Source: Paracidovorax avenae (lineage in GTDB: Bacteria > Pseudomonadota > Gammaproteobacteria > Burkholderiales > Burkholderiaceae_C). From it: a stretch of 64,000 bases of DNA. This document shows positions 30,245 to 38,885 of the stretch, piece by piece. The stretch spans positions 3,631,501-3,695,500 of the forward strand of contig NZ_CP156079.1 of the NCBI RefSeq assembly GCF_040892545.1, read 5' to 3'. The notes beneath the pieces were generated by a model. That model was not told the origin of the DNA. It was given only the letters and a program-made list of their open reading frames with translations, and ran no database searches. The position numbers and the translations under genes are program-made. Each line of letters starts with the position of its first letter. Positions within the stretch are counted from its first letter, which is position 1.

Positions 30245-30958
30245 TCAGGCCAGGTCCCGCGCGTCGCTGCCCGCCGGCAGGCGCTCCCTGCGCCACCGCT
30301 GCAGGAGGTCGTGGCGCCGGGCCGGGTAGCGCACGCCGGTATCCTCCAGCGCCAGCACCCGGTCCGCCCGGAAATGGCGGAAGTCCTGGCGCAGTTCGCA
30401 CCAGCCCGCCAGCAGGCGCATCTGGTCGAGGAATGCCATGGCGAAGGGCCACACCACCCGCTCGGTCACGGCGCCGTCCGCGTCCGTGTAGCGCATGCGC
30501 ACGGCGTGGCCCGCCCGGATCGCATGGCGCAAGGTCCCCAGCCAGGGCTCGGGCGGCGGGCCCGCCCACTGGGGAGCGAACAGCCCGCTGGTCTCCACTT
30601 CGAGACGCAGCAGGGCCGGCAGGGTGCTGGCAATCCGCTCCATGCCCTGCGCCGCGGCGCGGGCCAGCACCGGGTCGGCGTGGGCTGCCACCCAGCGCGC
30701 GCCCAGCAGCAGCGCCTCCAGTTCCTCGGGCGGAAACATCATCGGTGGCAGCAGGAAGCCGGGACGCAACTGGTAGCCGACGCCGGCATCGCCCGCCACG
30801 TCGGCGCCCTGCGCCCGGAGCACGGCGATGTCGCGGTACAGCGTGCGCAGGCTCACCCCCAGGCGCTCGGCCAGGTGGGCGCCGGACACGGGGCGGCGGC
30901 AGCGGCGCAGTTCATCGAGCAACTGCAGGAGCCGGGCGGAGCGCACGGGACGGCTCAT
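30245..30958 (-). CDS. YafY-type regulator (HTH_11 plus WYL domain)
   Basis: A 237-residue transcription regulator. The N-terminal winged helix is clear (SARLLQLLDELRRCRRPVSG, then AERLGVSLRTLYRDIAVLRA), followed by the GVGYQLRPGFLLPPMMF wing. The WYL ligand domain runs from ~135, with AVRMRYTDADGAVTERVVWP and MRLLAGWCELRQDFRHFRADRV. Family members sense nucleotides, second messengers or metabolites and often control the gene beside them, here perhaps the GST. Its ATG overlaps the stop of the upstream LysR gene by four bases (30955-30958), so the two regulators are probably cotranscribed. Confidence 0.92.
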   Translation of the reverse strand: MSRPVRSARLLQLLDELRRCRRPVSGAHLAERLGVSLRTLYRDIAVLRAQGADVAGDAGVGYQLRPGFLLPPMMFPPEELEALLLGARWVAAHADPVLARAAAQGMERIASTLPALLRLEVETSGLFAPQWAGPPPEPWLGTLRHAIRAGHAVRMRYTDADGAVTERVVWPFAMAFLDQMRLLAGWCELRQDFRHFRADRVLALEDTGVRYPARRHDLLQRWRRERLPAGSDARDLA

Positions 30959-31872
30959 GCGGCCTCGCTCCCCCACGTTTCCCGCGAGAAACGGGCCTGC
31001 AGGAACTCCACGCACACGCGCACCTTGGCCGAGCGCTCCAGCCGCGTGGGGTACACGGCCCAGACGTTGGCCTCCTGCTGCCATTCGGGCAGCACACGCA
31101 CCAGGCGGCCCGCGGCCAGGTCGGGCCCGACGTCCCACAGGGACCGCAGCACGATGCCGCGCCCATCCACGGCCCATTGCACGGCCATTTCGCCATGGTT
31201 GGCCGACAGCGGCCCGCGCACCTTCACCGTGCGGTCCGCCGCGCCGCTGCGCAGCCGCCAGACGCCGAAGGGATGGTCGCGCTCCTTGATCACCAGGCAA
31301 TCGTGGCTGGCCAGGTCGTCCACCGCCCGGGGCATGCCCTTGCGCGCCAGGTAGGCAGGCGCCGCGCACAGCACGCGGTGATTGCCCGCCAGCCGGCGGG
31401 CGATCAGGTGCGGGGCGATCTCGTCGCCCACGCGGATGTCCAGGTCGAACCCCTCGCCCGCCACATCCACCAGCCGGTCGAACACCTCGAGCCGTACCTG
31501 CAGGCCCGGATGGCGCTCCACCAGCCGCGACACGGCGGGGGCCACGATGCGCCGCCCGAAGCCGAAGCTGCAGCTCAGCCTGAGCAGCCCGCGCGGCTCG
31601 CGCCGCGTCACGGCCACCTCCTGCAGCAACTGGTCCCAATCGTCCAGGATGCGCTGCGCCCAGTGGAAGACGCGCTCGCCCTCCTCCGTCACCGCCACGC
31701 GGCGTGTCGTGCGGTGCAGCAGCTTCACGGCCAGCTCTTCCTCGAGCAGGCGGATGCGCTTGCTCACATAGGCGGGCGAAGCGCCCAGTTCGACGGCCGC
31801 CTCGGCGAAGCTGGCCTTGCGGACCACCGCGGTGAAGACACGCAGGTCGTCGGTGGCGGGCGTTTTATGCAC
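30955..31872 (-). CDS. LysR-family regulator, probable activator of the divergent tartrate/malate dehydrogenase gene
   Basis: A 305-residue LysR regulator. The helix-turn-helix is at residues ~8-65 (LRVFTAVVRKASFAEAAVEL, SPAYVSKRIRLLEEELAVKLL). The periplasmic-binding-like effector domain follows from ~90 (GLLRLSCSFGFGRRIVAPAV). It is divergent from the dehydrogenase gene with about 104 bases between starts, the same layout as dmlR-dmlA of E. coli. That makes control of dicarboxylate (D-malate or tartrate) use the best guess. The downstream WYL regulator overlaps its end. Confidence 0.9.
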   Translation of the reverse strand: MHKTPATDDLRVFTAVVRKASFAEAAVELGASPAYVSKRIRLLEEELAVKLLHRTTRRVAVTEEGERVFHWAQRILDDWDQLLQEVAVTRREPRGLLRLSCSFGFGRRIVAPAVSRLVERHPGLQVRLEVFDRLVDVAGEGFDLDIRVGDEIAPHLIARRLAGNHRVLCAAPAYLARKGMPRAVDDLASHDCLVIKERDHPFGVWRLRSGAADRTVKVRGPLSANHGEMAVQWAVDGRGIVLRSLWDVGPDLAAGRLVRVLPEWQQEANVWAVYPTRLERSAKVRVCVEFLQARFSRETWGSEAA

Positions 31873-31976
31873 GATGTGTGAACAATGGGACCACGGGCAG
31901 CAGATTGTATTGCGCGGTGGTTTGTCGAAGAATCAGCGCATTCCCATTTTCTGCACCATTTCAGGAGACTTCGCAC

Positions 31977-33074
31977 ATGTCCAGCCCTACCCACACGTTC
32001 AGGATCGCGGTGCTGCCCGGAGACGGCATCGGCAAGGAAGTCATGCCCGAGGGGCTGCGTGCGATCCAGGCGGCGGCCGAGCGCTTCGGCTTCGCGCTGG
32101 AGCTGCACACCTTCGATTGGGCCAGCTGCGACTACTACCTCGCGCACGGGCAGATGATGCCCGACGACTGGAAAGAGCAGCTCAAGGGCATGGATGCGCT
32201 CTTCTTCGGCGCCGTGGGCTGGCCGGCCACCGTGCCCGACCACGTCTCGCTGTGGGGCTCGCTGCTGAAGTTCCGCCGCGAGTTCGACCAGTACATCAAC
32301 CTGCGGCCCGTGCGCCTGTTCGAGGGCGTGCCGTGCCCGCTGGCGGGCAGGAAGCCCGGTGACATCGACTACTACGTGGTGCGCGAGAACACCGAGGGCG
32401 AATACACCTCGCTGGGCGGCATCATGTACGAGGGCACGGACCGGGAGATCGTGATCCAGGAGTCGGTGTATTCGCGCAAGGGTGCCGAGCGGCTGCTGAA
32501 GTTCGCGTTCGACCTCGCGCAGAGCCGCACGAAGAAGCACGTGACGCTGGCCACCAAGAGCAACGGCATCGCCATCAGCATGCCGTGGTGGGACAAGCGG
32601 GCCGACGATGTGGCCAGGGGCTACCCGGAGATCACGCTGGACAAGCAGCACATCGACATCCTGACGGCGCGCTTCGTGCTGCAGCCGGGGCGCTTCGACG
32701 TGGTGGCGGCGACGAACCTGTTCGGCGACATCCTGTCGGACCTGGGGCCGGCGACGACGGGCACGATCGGGCTGGCGCCGTCGGCGAACCTGAACCCGGA
32801 GCGCACGTTCCCCAGCCTGTTCGAGCCGGTGCACGGCTCGGCACCGGACATCTATGGCAAGAACATTGCCAACCCGATCGCGATGGTCTGGTCGGGGGCG
32901 CTGATGCTGGACTTCCTCACGCAGGGCCAGGGTGCGGGGCGGCAGGCGCACGATGCGATCGTGGCGGCCATCGAGCAGGTGATCAAAAGCGGCCCGAAGA
33001 CGCCGGACCTGGGCGGCACGGCCAATACCACGCAGGTGGGCGAGGCCATCGCGGCGGCCATCGCCCGGAGCTGA
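31977..33074 (+). CDS. Tartrate dehydrogenase / D-malate dehydrogenase (decarboxylating)
   Basis: A 365-residue NAD-dependent beta-decarboxylating dehydrogenase related to isopropylmalate dehydrogenase. It oxidises D-malate to pyruvate and CO2 or tartrate to oxaloglycolate. Visible motifs are IAVLPGDGIGKEVMPEG at the start, the substrate-binding NLRPVRLFEG, VVRENTEGEYTSLGG, the metal-binding DILSDL region, and FEPVHGSAPDIYGKNIANP. ATG 31977 follows AGGAG by 8 bases. A LysR gene lies divergent. Plant tissues contain both tartrate and malate, so it may support growth in the host. The exact substrate preference needs assay. Confidence 0.92.
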   Translation: MSSPTHTFRIAVLPGDGIGKEVMPEGLRAIQAAAERFGFALELHTFDWASCDYYLAHGQMMPDDWKEQLKGMDALFFGAVGWPATVPDHVSLWGSLLKFRREFDQYINLRPVRLFEGVPCPLAGRKPGDIDYYVVRENTEGEYTSLGGIMYEGTDREIVIQESVYSRKGAERLLKFAFDLAQSRTKKHVTLATKSNGIAISMPWWDKRADDVARGYPEITLDKQHIDILTARFVLQPGRFDVVAATNLFGDILSDLGPATTGTIGLAPSANLNPERTFPSLFEPVHGSAPDIYGKNIANPIAMVWSGALMLDFLTQGQGAGRQAHDAIVAAIEQVIKSGPKTPDLGGTANTTQVGEAIAAAIARS

Positions 33075-33170
33075 CCGGCAGGGGCGCGCGGCGGCCCCAC
33101 GCCCCCACAGACGCACGATGGGCGGCGGCCCGATAAACTGGCTGCTTCCCCACAGTGTTCCCCTGCCGGC

Positions 33171-34226
33171 ATGCGATTGAACGCCCTGTTGCGCCCCCTG
33201 TTCTTCCTGAGTGCGGCGACTCTCGCCGCCTGCGGTAGCGCGCCGCCTGCTACCCCGGCGGCGTCGCCGGCTGTGCCGTCCCAGGCGGCTCCTTCTTCCC
33301 CGCCTGCGCCGGCCCCCATCAAGGTGGGCATCGCGCTGGGCGGCGGAGCGGCCAAGGGCTTCGCGCACATCGGCGTCATCAAGATGCTGGAGGCCAACGG
33401 CCTGGCGCCCGCCGTGGTGGCCGGCACCAGCGCGGGCAGCGTGGTGGGCGCGCTGTACGCGAACGGCATGAACGCCTTCGAGCTGCAGGAAAAGGCCGTG
33501 GCGCTCGACGAGGCGAAGATCCGCGACCTGCAGCTGTCCTCCGGCGGACTGGTGCTCGGGCAGAAGCTCGAAGACTATGTGAACGCACAGGTGCGCAACA
33601 AACCGATCGAGCAACTGGCCAAGCCCTTCGCCGCCGTGGCGACGCGGCTGGAGGACGGCGAGCGCACCGTGTTCACGCGGGGCAACACCGGCCAGGCGGT
33701 GCGCGCCTCCAGCAGCATACCGGGCGTGTTCCAGCCCGTGGCCATCGGCAAATACCACTTCGTGGACGGCGGCGTGGTCAGCCCGGTGCCGGTCGATGCT
33801 GCGCGCCAGCTGGGGGCCGACATCGTGGTCGCCGTGGACATCTCCAACAAGGCGCGCGGCCAGACGCCCGCCGGCATGCTCGGCACCCTGGGCCAGTCGA
33901 TCGCGATCATGGGCCAGAAGCTAGGCCAGGCCGAGCTCACGCGGGCCGACGTGGTCATCCGCCCGCAGGTGCTGGACATCGGCGCAGCCGATTTCACGCA
34001 GCGCGCCAGCGCCATCCTGGAAGGCGAGAAAGCCGCCCTCGCCGCCATGCCGCAGATCCGCGAGCGCGTGGCGCAACTGCAGGCCGAACGGGCCCGCGCC
34101 GCGCAACTGGCCCGGGAGCAGGCCGCCCAGGCGCTGCACCAGGCCTGCCTGGAGCAGCGCTCGCGCCTGCAGAAGCTCGCGGGCATGGCGGGGCTGGGAG
34201 ACTCCTGCCCCGCCGCGGCCCCCTGA
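33171..34226 (+). CDS. Patatin-like phospholipase lipoprotein
   Basis: A 351-residue predicted lipoprotein with a patatin domain. The signal peptide ends in the lipobox LAAC (Cys about 21), followed by an Ala/Pro-rich spacer. The patatin motifs are complete: oxyanion glycines in GIALGGGAAKGFAHIG, nucleophile serine in GTSAGS and the catalytic aspartate in VDGGVVSPVP. A helical, Arg/Ala/Gln-rich tail of ~80 residues follows (LAREQAAQALHQACLEQ). It probably acts as a lipid hydrolase at the inner face of the outer membrane. RssA-like proteins are the nearest well-known relatives. It is not evidently part of an operon. Confidence 0.92.
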   Translation: MRLNALLRPLFFLSAATLAACGSAPPATPAASPAVPSQAAPSSPPAPAPIKVGIALGGGAAKGFAHIGVIKMLEANGLAPAVVAGTSAGSVVGALYANGMNAFELQEKAVALDEAKIRDLQLSSGGLVLGQKLEDYVNAQVRNKPIEQLAKPFAAVATRLEDGERTVFTRGNTGQAVRASSSIPGVFQPVAIGKYHFVDGGVVSPVPVDAARQLGADIVVAVDISNKARGQTPAGMLGTLGQSIAIMGQKLGQAELTRADVVIRPQVLDIGAADFTQRASAILEGEKAALAAMPQIRERVAQLQAERARAAQLAREQAAQALHQACLEQRSRLQKLAGMAGLGDSCPAAAP

Positions 34227-34286
34227 CGCCGACATTCGCGCCCGCCTCCTACGGCGACCCCATCGGCGCGCACGTATGGTGCCGCC

Positions 34287-35756
34287 ATGTCCCCCGGCAG
34301 CGATATCCCCGCCCGTCTCGATCGGCTTCCCTGGTCCGCCTGGCACTGGCGCGTGGTGATCGCGCTGGGCATCGCCTGGGTGCTCGACGGGCTGGAAGTG
34401 ACCATCGTCGGTTCCCTGGGCAGCGCACTGGAGCGCCCGGACACGCTGGGGCTGACGGCCTCGCAGGTGGGCTGGACGGCCTCGCTGTACGTGGCCGGCG
34501 CGGTGATCGGTGCCCTCGTGTTCGGCCGCATGGCGGACGCGCTGGGGCGCAAGCGCCTCTTCATGCTGACCCTGACGGTGTATATGGTGGCGACCGTGGC
34601 CACGGCCTTCACCAGCAGTTTCGCCGCCTTCGCGGTGTGCCGCTTCCTGACGGGCATCGGCATCGGCGGCGAATATGCGGCGATCAATTCCGCCATCGAC
34701 GAGCTGATTCCCGCACGGGTGCGCGGCCGTGTGAACCTGGCCATCAACGGCAGCTTCTGGCTGGGCGCGGCCCTGGGGGCCGCCCTGAGCCTCGTGCTGC
34801 TGGATGCCCGCGTGCTGGGCCCGGAGCACGGATGGCGGGCCGCGTTCCTCATGGGCGCCCTGCTGGGCGCCGCCGTGCTGCTGGTGCGCCGGCATGTGCC
34901 GGAAAGCCCGCGCTGGCTGATCACCCACGGCCGTGCCGACGAGGCCGAACGCATCGTGGCGGACATCGAGCGCAGTGTGCATGGCACGACGAATCCGCAC
35001 CCAGCCCGGCCCGCGGCCACTGCCGCCCCTGCCGTGCCCCGCGCAATAGCGGCCGGCCCGGCCGCGCCTTCCGGCCGCCGCACGCTGCCCTCCGCGTCCC
35101 AGGTGGTCCAGGTGCTGCTGCGGCGCTACCCGGAGCGCAGCGCCGTGGTGCTGTCACTGATGGTGTCGCAGGCGTTCTTCTACAACGCGATCTTCTTCAC
35201 CTATGCACTCGTGCTGACGCGCTTCTACGGCGTGGACGCCAGCCGGGTGGGCCTCTACATCTTCCCCTTCGCCGCCGGGAACGTGCTGGGCCCGCTGCTG
35301 CTGGGTCCGCTCTTCGACCGCATCGGGCGGCGCGTGATGATCACCGCCACCTATGCGCTCGCAGGCATCGCGCTGGCGCTCACCGGCCTGGGCTTCATGA
35401 ACGGCTGGCTGGATGCCACCACGCAGACCGTGGCCTGGTCGGTGGTGTTCTTCCTGGCCTCGGCCGCCGCGAGTTCCGCCTACCTCACCGTGAGCGAGGT
35501 ATTCCCGCTGGAGATGCGCGCGCTGGCGATTTCCCTCTTCTACGCCGTGGGCACCGGCGTGGGCGGTTTCGCGGCCCCGGCCCTGTTCGGCGCGCTCATC
35601 GATACGGGCAGCCGCGAGAACGTGTTCATGGGCTACCTGCTCGGCGCGGCGCTGGTACTGCTGGCGGCCGGCGTGACATGGCGCTGGGCGGTGGATGCCG
35701 AGCGGAAATCGCTGGAGGAGATCGCACCGCCGCTGCACTCCGGTCACCAGCCGTAG
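34287..35756 (+). CDS. MFS transporter (sugar/organic-acid porter type)
   Basis: A 489-residue inner-membrane carrier with 12 predicted spans. The MFS loop 2-3 motif appears as GRMADALGRKRLF and is repeated in the second half as FDRIGRRVMI. The first half has the characteristic GIGIGGEYAAINSAIDEL and VPESPRWLITHGRADEA. The central loop (~235-275) is Ala/Pro-rich. Such carriers import sugars, aromatic acids or amino acids with protons. Its end overlaps the convergent aldolase-family gene by 13 bases, so the two are not cotranscribed. The substrate is unknown. Confidence 0.92.
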   Translation: MSPGSDIPARLDRLPWSAWHWRVVIALGIAWVLDGLEVTIVGSLGSALERPDTLGLTASQVGWTASLYVAGAVIGALVFGRMADALGRKRLFMLTLTVYMVATVATAFTSSFAAFAVCRFLTGIGIGGEYAAINSAIDELIPARVRGRVNLAINGSFWLGAALGAALSLVLLDARVLGPEHGWRAAFLMGALLGAAVLLVRRHVPESPRWLITHGRADEAERIVADIERSVHGTTNPHPARPAATAAPAVPRAIAAGPAAPSGRRTLPSASQVVQVLLRRYPERSAVVLSLMVSQAFFYNAIFFTYALVLTRFYGVDASRVGLYIFPFAAGNVLGPLLLGPLFDRIGRRVMITATYALAGIALALTGLGFMNGWLDATTQTVAWSVVFFLASAAASSAYLTVSEVFPLEMRALAISLFYAVGTGVGGFAAPALFGALIDTGSRENVFMGYLLGAALVLLAAGVTWRWAVDAERKSLEEIAPPLHSGHQP

Positions 35757-36877
35757 AAGCGGGGCCAGGCCTCGGCCCGTCCATCGGGGCCGATCGCGTG
35801 GTACTCGGGATGCTGCGCCCCGGTGGCGCAGGCATGGTTGGGCAGGATGCGCAGGCGGGTGCCGATGGGAAAGCGCTCGGCGATGCGGCCATCCGGCTCG
35901 CCGGCCCGCGACAGGATGCCGTGCTCCTGGTTGGCGCCGCTCAGGGTGTAGCCGTCCAGCACCGTTCCATCCTCGCTGCACGCCTGGCCGAAACCGAAGT
36001 CCTGCTTCTGCTTCTGCGTGCCACGGTCGCGGCTCATCGCCATCCATCCGGCGTCGACGATGGCCCAGCCCTTTTCCTCCTGGTGGCCGATGACGGTCGT
36101 GAGCACGCTCAGCGCGATGTCGTCCGCATTGCACACGCCCACGTTGCGCATCACCAGATCGAAGAACACGTACACGCCGGCCCGCACTTCGGTCACTCCC
36201 TCCAGGTGCTCCGCCGCCAGGGCCGTCGGCGTCGAACCGATGCTCACCACGGGGCAGGCGAAGCCGGCCTCGCGCAGCCTCTGCGCCGCGCGCACGGCCC
36301 CGGCGCGTTCCTGCTCGGAGATGGCCCGCAGTGCCTGGGGATCGTCATGGTCGTAGCTGGAGCCCGCGTGCGTCAGCACGCCGCCCACCACCATGCCGGC
36401 GTCCTGCAGCACTTGCGCGACCTGCAGCAATGCGTCTTCTTCCGGCTTGATGCCGGAACGGTGGCCATCGGTGTCGATCTCGATCCACACCTCGAAGCCG
36501 GCAGCGTGCGCCATGCCGAAGCGGCCGATCTCGCGTGCGGCGGCGACGCTGTCCGTGATGATCTTCAGGTGGCAACCGCGCCGGCGCAGCGCGAGCGCCT
36601 GCATCAGCTTGCCGGGGACCATGCCCACCGCATAGAGGATGTCCTGGATGCCGGCCTCGAAGAATTGCTCTGCCTCCTTGAGCGTCGATACGGTGATGCC
36701 CTGCGCGCCCGCCGCGATCTGCGCCTGCACGACCGGCAGGCACTTGGTCGTCTTGGCGTGGGGGCGGAAGCGCACGCCCAGCGCCTGCATGCGGTCCTGC
36801 ATGCGGTGGATGTTGCGCTCCATGCGCTGGATGTCGATGAGTGCGCTGGGCGTGCCCAGTTCGTGGATGGTGGTCAC
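35744..36877 (-). CDS. DSD1/D-threonine aldolase-family PLP enzyme
   Basis: A 377-residue pyridoxal-phosphate enzyme of the alanine-racemase-like fold type III. The PLP lysine sits in RPHAKTTKC, near residue 45. Later VVSIGSTPT provides the phosphate-binding loop, and LPNHACATG supplies the His/Cys metal ligands of this family. Members split D-threonine or dehydrate D-serine or 3-hydroxyaspartate. The GTG at 36877 is chosen since GGAG precedes it and the conserved TTIHELGTPSALID begins at once; extending upstream would leave only 13 bases to the divergent regulator. Probably controlled by that LysR protein. Confidence 0.88.
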   Translation of the reverse strand: MTTIHELGTPSALIDIQRMERNIHRMQDRMQALGVRFRPHAKTTKCLPVVQAQIAAGAQGITVSTLKEAEQFFEAGIQDILYAVGMVPGKLMQALALRRRGCHLKIITDSVAAAREIGRFGMAHAAGFEVWIEIDTDGHRSGIKPEEDALLQVAQVLQDAGMVVGGVLTHAGSSYDHDDPQALRAISEQERAGAVRAAQRLREAGFACPVVSIGSTPTALAAEHLEGVTEVRAGVYVFFDLVMRNVGVCNADDIALSVLTTVIGHQEEKGWAIVDAGWMAMSRDRGTQKQKQDFGFGQACSEDGTVLDGYTLSGANQEHGILSRAGEPDGRIAERFPIGTRLRILPNHACATGAQHPEYHAIGPDGRAEAWPRFYGW

Positions 36878-36974
36878 CGGCTGGCTCCGTGGAAGATGGC
36901 GTACCGCGCCAATGTAGGTTTCCGGGCTACATTTGTGTTTAATGCCGGCAAACTCCAGCATTGAAATTCAGTGA

Positions 36975-37922
36975 ATGGTCGATCTCGATGACCTGCGCAT
37001 GATCCGGGCGCTGGGCAGCTGCGGCTCCCTGGCGGGCGCAGCCCGCCTGCTGGACCTGACCCCGCCAGCGCTGACCGTGCGCCTGAAGCGCCTGGAAGCC
37101 TCCCTGGGCATCCATCTGGCGGTGCGCGGCGCGCGGGGCATCGCCTTCACCGATGAAGGCCGGCGGCTGCTGGAGGAAGCGAAGGACGTGCTGGAGCGCG
37201 TCGAATCGCTGCCCGGGCGGGTCGGCAGCGAAGCCCGAGCCATGTCCGGGCGGCTGCGCGTCGCCGCTCCCTTCGGCTTCGGAAGGCAGTACATGGCGCG
37301 GATCGCGCGCGCCATGCACCTCGCCCATCCGGCCCTGGGCATCGCGCTGCAACTCTCCGAGCATCCGCTGCGCGACGCGGCCGCACACGACATCGTGGTC
37401 CACATCGGGATGCCGAAGGATTCGTCATGGGTAGGCCACCTGCTGGCCCCCAACGACCGCCTGCTGTGCGCCAGCCCGGACTTCGTGCGGCGGCTGGAGG
37501 CGCCGCTCACCCACCCGTCCCAGCTGGCGCACCAGCCCTGCCTCTGCCTGGCGGAAAACGACGAGGACGTCACCCGCTGGCGTTTCATGCCATCGGCAGC
37601 AGTGCAGGAAGGAAAGGGCCCGCGGACAGCAGGCATTTCCGTACGTGTGGCGGGGCGGCTATCGTCCAACGACGGCACCGTGGTCACGCAGTGGGCGCTG
37701 GACGGCCTGGGCATCGTGGCGCGCTCGGAATGGGAGGCTGCGCCCCTCATCGCCGAGGGCCGCCTGGTGCGGCTGCTGCCCGACTGGCATCTGGAAGCGG
37801 CGCCTGTCATGGCGCTCACGCCGGTGCGCAACGGGGTGCCGGCGCGGCTGCGGGTGTTCATCGAAGCCTGCAGGGCGGCGCTGGATCCGGTGCCGTGGCG
37901 CATGGGCCCCGGGCAGACCTGA
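36975..37922 (+). CDS. LysR-family regulator
   Basis: A 315-residue LysR regulator. The helix-turn-helix lies at ~4-60 (LDDLRMIRALGSCGSLAGAA, LDLTPPALTVRLKRLEASLG), followed by the effector domain with SGRLRVAAPFGFGRQYMARI. It is divergent from the D-threonine aldolase-family gene, with ~97 bases between the starts that should contain the shared operator. The likely signal is a D-amino acid or hydroxy-amino acid, by association only. The end is near two small minus-strand membrane protein genes. Confidence 0.92.
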   Translation: MVDLDDLRMIRALGSCGSLAGAARLLDLTPPALTVRLKRLEASLGIHLAVRGARGIAFTDEGRRLLEEAKDVLERVESLPGRVGSEARAMSGRLRVAAPFGFGRQYMARIARAMHLAHPALGIALQLSEHPLRDAAAHDIVVHIGMPKDSSWVGHLLAPNDRLLCASPDFVRRLEAPLTHPSQLAHQPCLCLAENDEDVTRWRFMPSAAVQEGKGPRTAGISVRVAGRLSSNDGTVVTQWALDGLGIVARSEWEAAPLIAEGRLVRLLPDWHLEAAPVMALTPVRNGVPARLRVFIEACRAALDPVPWRMGPGQT

Positions 37923-37950
37923 ACAGCCATCCAGGCTGCGGCGTTCTCAT

Positions 37951-38343
37951 CTATCGGCGCAAGGGGTTTGGTGCAGCAACAGGCCTGTCCGTCCGGCGTG
38001 CGCGCCTTTCGGCGCGGACCATCACCAGTCCCAGGAGCAGGTGGATCGATCCCAGTATCCCGAACCCATACACCCCGGCGTGCCAGAGCCCGGAGTGCAC
38101 CATCCGGTACCGGGAATCATTGAAAAGAATCTGGTTCAATTCAAAATCAACAATCTTCCGCTCGCTTTCAACCAGACCCTTGCCATCCACCAATGTCTCG
38201 AGATATGCCACAGCAGATGGCGTGCTCACTTTGATGACAGGGATGTGTATGAGGCAAAAAGCGCACAAGGCCAGAGCAGCGAGCCCGGAAACGATAAACA
38301 AATACCTCGCATACTTTCCAACAATCTCAGCGAATACGGTCAT
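37951..38343 (-). CDS. Hypothetical membrane protein (two spans)
   Basis: A 130-residue protein of unknown function. A first hydrophobic segment is at residues ~13-33 (YLFIVSGLAALALCAFCLIHI) and a second at ~90-110 (GVYGFGILGSIHLLLGLVMV). The loop between them is polar and holds the pattern ESERKIVDFELNQILFNDSRYR. The tail is basic, in agreement with cytoplasmic ends. Base composition is lower in GC than the flanking genes. It is the second of two minus-strand genes 10 bases apart, so both are probably in one operon. I recognise no family. Confidence 0.7.
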   Translation of the reverse strand: MTVFAEIVGKYARYLFIVSGLAALALCAFCLIHIPVIKVSTPSAVAYLETLVDGKGLVESERKIVDFELNQILFNDSRYRMVHSGLWHAGVYGFGILGSIHLLLGLVMVRAERRARRTDRPVAAPNPLRR

Positions 38344-38353
38344 CGCAGGTCAG

Positions 38354-38776
38354 TCAATATCTCCAGAACCAATCCACTCCGGAGAGCACCAGGAACGCGG
38401 TGACCTCTGCGACGACCACGTATGCGAGGCTGGCGATCAGCCTGGCAATGCCATGCCAGCGAGGCAGGTTGGCAATGACGTAAACGCCGGGAATGAAAAC
38501 GAACAGGAACAGTAGCATCATCAGCCCCATCGCGCCACCGGGTTGTGAACCCAGCAGCAGGCCCGTGGCCAGAGGTACCCATACCGGGACCGCGAGGCTC
38601 ATTCCGGCAAACCAGCGACCACGCAGGGTCTCCGGGCTTAACCCCCAGCCACCCTTCGCCGGTTCGATGAGATCGGACGCGGTTCGCCAGGTACCCGGCC
38701 TGAAAATCGAGCCACAGTACGGGCATTTGTCCTCCGCCAGATGGATGTATGCACGGCAATTGAAGCAGGCGGCCAT
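38354..38776 (-). CDS. Hypothetical zinc-ribbon membrane protein
   Basis: A 140-residue protein. The N-terminus carries a zinc-ribbon-like pair of cysteine motifs, CFNC and CPYC (residues ~4-20). Three hydrophobic segments follow (LAVPVWVPLATGLLLG, GLMMLLFLFVFIPGVYVIAN, LIASLAYVVVAEVTAFLVL). The domain order recalls small zinc-ribbon membrane proteins of unknown role. Start: ATG 38776, chosen because the cysteine motif begins at once; no good ribosome site was found. It is paired with the two-span protein downstream. Low-GC codons suggest acquisition separate from the neighbours. Confidence 0.7.
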   Translation of the reverse strand: MAACFNCRAYIHLAEDKCPYCGSIFRPGTWRTASDLIEPAKGGWGLSPETLRGRWFAGMSLAVPVWVPLATGLLLGSQPGGAMGLMMLLFLFVFIPGVYVIANLPRWHGIARLIASLAYVVVAEVTAFLVLSGVDWFWRY

Positions 38777-38885
38777 GAGGAACAATCTTTGAAAAAATGC
38801 GGATACCTTCGCGAATTCTTGACGCGTTTCCCGGCTGCAATGCGCCCCACCGGGGCAATGGCGCCAACGGCCGTGTTGGGCGCTC

